From the NCBI GenBank assembly GCA_900542325.1, contig UQMY01000040.1:1-18765 (forward strand): a stretch of DNA of 18,765 nucleotides. Direction: 5' to 3'. This document shows, one piece after another, positions 15,853 to 18,765 of this stretch. The DNA is from an uncultured Collinsella sp. (GTDB lineage: Bacteria > Actinomycetota > Coriobacteriia > Coriobacteriales > Coriobacteriaceae). The position numbers were made by a program, and so were the translations under genes. The notes under the pieces are model-generated. The model did no database searches, was not told where the DNA came from, and was given only the letters and a program-made list of their open reading frames with translations. Numbering within the stretch: position 1 is the first letter of the stretch; every line of letters begins with the position of its first letter.

Positions 15853-17133
15853 ATGATTCGAGCTGCCCTGACGGTCGAAGAAGCTCTGGAGGGCATGAAG
15901 GCCCTGGAGCCCAAGATTAAAAACTATGCGCGTCTGGTTGTCCGCAAGGGCGTAAACGTCAAGCCCGGCCAGGAGGTTGTCGTTCAGTCTCCGGTCGAGT
16001 GCGCGCCATTTGCCCGCGTGGTGGTCGCGGAGGCTTATGCCGCCGGTGCCGGTCACGTGACAGTCATTTGGGCCGATGACGCCGTGACAAGGCTTACGTA
16101 CGAGCATGTCGATAAAAGCTATTTTGAGCAGACGCCCGAGTGGAAGCGCCTGCAGTTGGATTCCCTGGCCCAGGACGGTGCCTGCTTTATCTTTATCGAG
16201 GGTGCGGACCCAGCGGCTCTGAAGGGCATTGACCCCGCCAAGCCCGCCGCGGCTTCCAAGGCAAGGAATACGCAGTGCAAGGTCTTCCGCCGTGGGCTGG
16301 ACTACAACATCAACCCGTGGTGCATCGCCGGCGCGCCGGTCGTTGCCTGGGCTCGCGAGGTGTTCTCGGGCGATGCGGATGAGGTTGCGATCTATAAACT
16401 ATGGAATGCGATTCTGCACACCGCTCGTGCCGATGGCAAGGACCCGGAGAGCGACTGGGAACTCCATGACGCCGCATTCGAAAAGAATCTGCGTTTCCTG
16501 AACGATAATCGTTTCGACTATCTGCATTATACCTCGGCAAATGGAACCGATCTGACGATTGGCATGACGAAAGGTCACGAGTGGGCCGGCGGCAAGGGCG
16601 AGACGCCCGATGGGCACCCATTCTTCCCCAATATTCCCACCGAGGAAGTCTTCACCTCGCCTGATCGTATGCGCGCCGACGGTATCGTGTATTCGGCTAT
16701 GCCGCTCATTCATCACGGTAACAAGGTTGACGATTTTTGGATTAAGTTCGAGGCCGGCCGCGTAGTGGACTACGATGCCCGCGTGGGCAAGGCGACGCTT
16801 GCGAGCATCATTGACACCGACGAAGGTGCCGCTCGTCTGGGCGAGGTCGCGCTCATCTCCAAGAATACGCCGATCCGCGAAAGTGGCGTTCTGTTCTACG
16901 ATACGCTCTATGACGAGAACGCTAGTTGCCATCTCGCGTTAGGTGTCGGTTTCCCCGAATGTATCGAGGGTGGGTATGACATGTCCAAGGAGGAGCTCCT
17001 GGAGCATGGAGTTAACGTCTCGAGCACGCACGTCGATTTTATGATCGGTACGGACGACATCGATATTACGGGCATTACGCCTGATGGACGTGAAGTTGTG
17101 ATTTTCCAGAACGGCCAATGGAGTTGGGAATAG
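15853..17133 (+). CDS. M29-family metallo-aminopeptidase (AmpS/PepS/AmpT type)
   Basis: This 426-residue cytoplasmic enzyme is predicted to remove N-terminal residues from peptides using two metal ions. The ligands of the family can be placed by spacing: E265, E331, H360, H393 and D395 (66, 29 and 33 residues between the first four, then the HxD pair), in IPTEEVFTSPDR, LGEVALI, ENASCHLALG and STHVDF. The tyrosine that family M29 enzymes carry seven residues after the first histidine is phenylalanine here (F367 in LALGVGF), which may change activity. The ATG at 15853 is chosen over 15841 because GGAG lies six bases before it. It follows a terminator and has the tRNA-Lys promoter at its end, so it is probably monocistronic. 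Confidence 0.92.
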   Translation: MIRAALTVEEALEGMKALEPKIKNYARLVVRKGVNVKPGQEVVVQSPVECAPFARVVVAEAYAAGAGHVTVIWADDAVTRLTYEHVDKSYFEQTPEWKRLQLDSLAQDGACFIFIEGADPAALKGIDPAKPAAASKARNTQCKVFRRGLDYNINPWCIAGAPVVAWAREVFSGDADEVAIYKLWNAILHTARADGKDPESDWELHDAAFEKNLRFLNDNRFDYLHYTSANGTDLTIGMTKGHEWAGGKGETPDGHPFFPNIPTEEVFTSPDRMRADGIVYSAMPLIHHGNKVDDFWIKFEAGRVVDYDARVGKATLASIIDTDEGAARLGEVALISKNTPIRESGVLFYDTLYDENASCHLALGVGFPECIEGGYDMSKEELLEHGVNVSSTHVDFMIGTDDIDITGITPDGREVVIFQNGQWSWE

Positions 17134-17152
17134 TCCCAGACCGTGGTACAAT
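17124..17152 (+). promoter_or_regulatory. Promoter of tRNA-Lys
   Basis: TTGGGA (17124-17129), overlapping the end of the aminopeptidase gene, is followed after 17 bases by TACAAT (17147-17152). The tRNA begins nine bases later. Confidence 0.75.
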
Positions 17153-17161
17153 GCCACCCGC

Positions 17162-17237
17162 GGGCCGTTAGCTCAGCTGGCAGAGCAGGGGACTTTTAAT
17201 CCCAAGGTCCAGGGTTCGAACCCCTGACGGCCCACCA
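17162..17237 (+). tRNA. tRNA-Lys(UUU)
   Basis: The 76 bases fold as a full cloverleaf: acceptor GGGCCGT/ACGGCCC, D arm GCTC/GAGC, anticodon arm GGGGA/TCCCA... with loop CTTTTAA and anticodon TTT at 17195-17197, and T arm CAGGG-TTCGAAC-CCCTG. The 3' CCA is encoded (17235-17237). The last 19 bases before the final A recur at 17395-17413, as expected for an integration target. Confidence 0.97.
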
Positions 17238-17303
17238 TAGAATAGAAAAGCGACTGGTGGACGCCGGCCGCTTTTTTGTTGCCGCGCCACGGGTTCGAAC
17301 CCG
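17236..17303 (+). repeat. Direct repeat copy A (terminator plus T-arm-like palindrome)
   Basis: This 68-base unit begins with CATAGAATAGAAAAGCGA, contains the terminator and ends with CACGGGTTCGAACCCG. It corresponds to copy B at 18402-18468, with identical ends and a diverged middle. It overlaps the last two bases of tRNA-Lys. Confidence 0.8.
17246..17277 (+). terminator. tRNA-Lys terminator
   Basis: AAAAGCG (17246-17252) pairs with CGCTTTT (17269-17275), with an inner CTGG/CCGG extension and a run of six T. A related hairpin occurs at 18412-18441. Confidence 0.85.
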
Positions 17304-17392
17304 TCGGGGCGCGGAGCTGAGTAAACGCGTGAGCGTTTGCCAGCGCAGCGCGCAAGGCGCGAAAGCGCCGCAGCGGCCGCCTGCGGAGCAGG
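17282..17392. repeat. Cluster of short perfect hairpins downstream of tRNA-Lys
   Basis: Four hairpins follow one another: CCGCGCC/GGCGCGG (17282-17288, 17308-17314) enclosing the 16-base palindrome 17289-17304; AAACGC/GCGTTT (17323-17338); GGCGC-gaaa-GCGCC (17356-17369); and CCTGC-gga-GCAGG (17380-17392). No protein is supported. It looks like tRNA-derived or repetitive intergenic material. Confidence 0.7.
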
Positions 17393-17394
17393 CT

Positions 17395-17413
17395 GAACCC
17401 CTGACGGCCCACC
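17395..17413 (+). repeat. 19-bp copy of the tRNA-Lys 3' end (att-like)
   Basis: GAACCCCTGACGGCCCACC is identical to 17218-17236 of the tRNA. Copies of a tRNA 3' end in direct orientation are the usual mark left by tRNA-targeted integration. No integrase gene is in the window. Confidence 0.75.
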
Positions 17414-17431
17414 CAAAGTAAGGAATACGAA

Positions 17432-18229
17432 ATGAAAACAAATAGATACGGAATTAGCGGCAGCACATTAAAGATAATAGCAGCCATTTCGATGGTTCTC
17501 GATCATGTAAGCAGGATCGTCCTGACCAATGGAATCATGACTCACGCATCGTACAGTCAGATATCAGACGAACAGTGGGCGATTCTAAGCGAGGCTTCGG
17601 ATGTGCTTCATGTTCTTGGCAGAATTGCATTTCCCTTATTTTGCTTTTTGATAGTTGAGGGATTTTTGCATACTCATGACATAAAGAAGTACCTGCGAAA
17701 TATGCTTGTCTTCGCAATCATTGCGGAGCCCATATACGATTTCGTTCAAACCGGGCAACTATTCGACCTTCGGCAACAAAATGTTATGTGTGAGCTCCTG
17801 CTTTCCTTGGTCTTCTTGATAATTCTGGAAAAGATACAAAGCCTTTCAAAATGGAAGAGGTACATCGCAGAAACTGCTCTGATTGTTTTGACAGCACTGG
17901 CAGCTGAATACACTAAACTAGATGGCGGTGTGTATGGCATTCTGCTTGTGGCTGCATTCTATTTATTCCACGACAGCAAGGGCAAGATGTTCTTTGCTGC
18001 AGTATGCGCAGTGCTCCTTTCGTCATGCCATATAGTTGGCGGCGGATTTGAGCTTGCTGCAGCTAATGTACTTAATCCTGATGTTGCTGCCGCGGTTGTT
18101 TCGTTGCTGCTTATCAATTTTTATAATGGCAAGCGAGGGCTGAGGCTGAAATACTTCTTCTACATTTTCTATCCGGCACATCTTGCTCTGCTTTATGGTG
18201 TCTCACTTATTGTTTTGAACTGTCTTTAA
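17432..18229 (+). CDS. TraX-family polytopic membrane protein
   Basis: This 265-residue, strongly hydrophobic protein fits the TraX family, named after the F-plasmid protein that acetylates pilin; chromosomal members are of unknown substrate and are thought to be membrane acyltransferases. Typical stretches are LKIIAAISMVLDHVSRI (14-29), LGRIAFPLFCFLIVEGFLHT near 62-81, DIKKYLRNM and, at the C-terminus, KYFFYIFYPAHLALLY. About eight membrane segments are suggested. AAGGA lies nine bases before the ATG. No promoter is evident between the tRNA terminator and the gene. Its base composition is more AT-rich than the neighbouring core genes, and it lies between direct repeats at tRNA-Lys, so it was probably acquired. 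No pilus genes are nearby. Confidence 0.88.
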   Translation: MKTNRYGISGSTLKIIAAISMVLDHVSRIVLTNGIMTHASYSQISDEQWAILSEASDVLHVLGRIAFPLFCFLIVEGFLHTHDIKKYLRNMLVFAIIAEPIYDFVQTGQLFDLRQQNVMCELLLSLVFLIILEKIQSLSKWKRYIAETALIVLTALAAEYTKLDGGVYGILLVAAFYLFHDSKGKMFFAAVCAVLLSSCHIVGGGFELAAANVLNPDVAAAVVSLLLINFYNGKRGLRLKYFFYIFYPAHLALLYGVSLIVLNCL

Positions 18230-18401
18230 AAACTCTCAAACAAGTCTCTGAAAGCAGAACTAAATTGACCCTAAGACTGCTTGTGAATTTCCGGAAGACC
18301 TGTGAGATACGAGGATAGACAACGAGGGCTGTAGAAAGATGCTTCGAAAGCATGAATGGCAGCGAGAAAATGAGTTCGGAAGCACCCTCTGGATGCTCCA
18401 G

Positions 18402-18468
18402 CATAGAATAGAAAGCGATCGGCTCCGGCTGGTCGCTTTTTAGTTGACGGTGCACGGGTTCGAACCCG
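18402..18468 (+). repeat. Direct repeat copy B (terminator plus T-arm-like palindrome)
   Basis: This is a 67-base match to copy A: CATAGAATAGAAAGCGA at 18402-18418 and CACGGGTTCGAACCCG at 18453-18468, with a terminator between. Unlike copy A, no intact tRNA precedes it. Copies A and B are 1,166 bases apart and enclose the TraX gene. Confidence 0.8.
18412..18441 (+). terminator. Terminator downstream of the TraX gene
   Basis: AAAGCGA (18412-18418) pairs perfectly with TCGCTTT (18433-18439), and the T-run continues to 18441. It lies about 180 bases after the TraX stop and could end that transcript. Confidence 0.75.
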
Positions 18469-18500
18469 AACTTCTCTATATATAAGAACGCTTGGCGAAC

Positions 18501-18523
18501 AAAACCCGCCTTTTACCGACGGG
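18501..18523 (-). terminator. Possible minus-strand terminator
   Basis: On the minus strand CCCGTC pairs with GGCGGG (18523-18518 with 18510-18505, one G-U pair) around seven bases and is followed by TTTT. No minus-strand gene is seen to its right within the window. Confidence 0.35.
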
Positions 18524-18765
18524 AAACAAATGGCTCATGCTTTTGGAGTAAAGTGGCGCTCCAGAGATGACCGATGCCTTAACACCTATAAACCAGCTGG
18601 TCATCGCCAATATCAGAAGCTGCTGCTTCGAATGCGGCCTCAGTGAAGCAACTGAGGGTTCTATTCATTTGTGAACAAAATATGGAGTGCGCGATTCCCG
18701 CCCCCGGGGGCCCTCCGGTCTGGCAATATATCTCCTTGCCGCGCGGCCCGGTCGGACCGGATCAG

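Larger units (their letters stand above)
18230..18765. other. Non-coding right end
   Basis: No convincing gene lies in these 536 bases. Beyond repeat copy B they hold small inverted repeats: ATGCTT/AAGCAT near 18340-18354, GATGACC/GGTCATC (18566-18572, 18599-18605), and near the edge CCGGTC with GACCGG enclosing GGCAA/TTGCC, in a very GC-rich setting. The last structure may belong to a feature continuing outside the window. Confidence 0.4.

Noticed and set aside
17168..17487. Overlapping minus-strand frames with GRQGFEPWTLGLK-like peptides
   Set aside because: They are antisense translations of tRNA-Lys and its duplicated 3' end, a well-known source of false gene calls.
18207..18455. 82-codon minus-strand frame
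   Set aside because: It runs through the terminator repeat and into the end of the TraX gene; no ribosome site or family likeness was seen.
1..18765. CRISPR array, insertion sequence or integrase
   Set aside because: No regularly spaced repeats and no transposase or integrase motifs were seen in any frame.

Overview
The window looks like a chromosomal segment of a high-GC gut actinobacterium, most probably Collinsella or another Coriobacteriia. The pointers are the moderately high-GC coding style, the house-keeping set (purB, purC, an M29 aminopeptidase, a PhoB/PhoR-like two-component pair) and lineage-typical proteins (a small four-cysteine TSCPD protein, a Tat lipoprotein, a split solute-binding protein/diguanylate cyclase pair). 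The genus is an inference from gene content, not a database result.

Left third (27-5700, minus strand) is an accessory, defence-like block. A three-gene restriction-modification operon runs right to left: a small ribbon-helix-helix-like protein, a methyltransferase with an N-terminal nuclease-like domain, and a specificity subunit. The cistrons are joined by TAATG and ATGA overlaps. A near-consensus promoter at 3535-3563 carries overlapping inverted repeats, which suggests self-control. The architecture (nuclease and methylase in one chain plus a separate S subunit, no helicase subunit visible) resembles BcgI-type (type IIB) systems. After a hairpin-rich gap comes a 557-residue AlbA_2/GHKL/winged-helix protein (COG2865 type). 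Its upstream region (5641-5864) holds a cluster of TAATGTAA operator-like sites in direct and inverted orientation.

The middle (5986-15824, plus strand) is mostly core genome. It holds purB with a strong terminator; a membrane-anchored solute-binding protein overlapping a diguanylate cyclase with extracytoplasmic, PAS-like and GGDEF domains; a TSCPD protein overlapping a Tat lipoprotein; an OmpR-family regulator with its sensor kinase; and purC, preceded by a structured leader and followed by a small basic membrane protein and a terminator.

The right end (15853-18765) has an M29 aminopeptidase, tRNA-Lys(UUU) with its own promoter and terminator, and a tRNA-linked accessory segment. In that segment a 19-bp copy of the tRNA 3' end lies 177 bp downstream. 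A TraX-family membrane protein gene of lower GC sits between two copies of a 67-68 bp unit (terminator plus a T-arm-like palindrome) about 1,166 bp apart. The last 536 bases hold no convincing gene.

Most noteworthy candidates: the self-regulated nuclease-methylase operon, the TAATGTAA site cluster around the AlbA_2 gene, and the repeat-bounded TraX cassette at tRNA-Lys.
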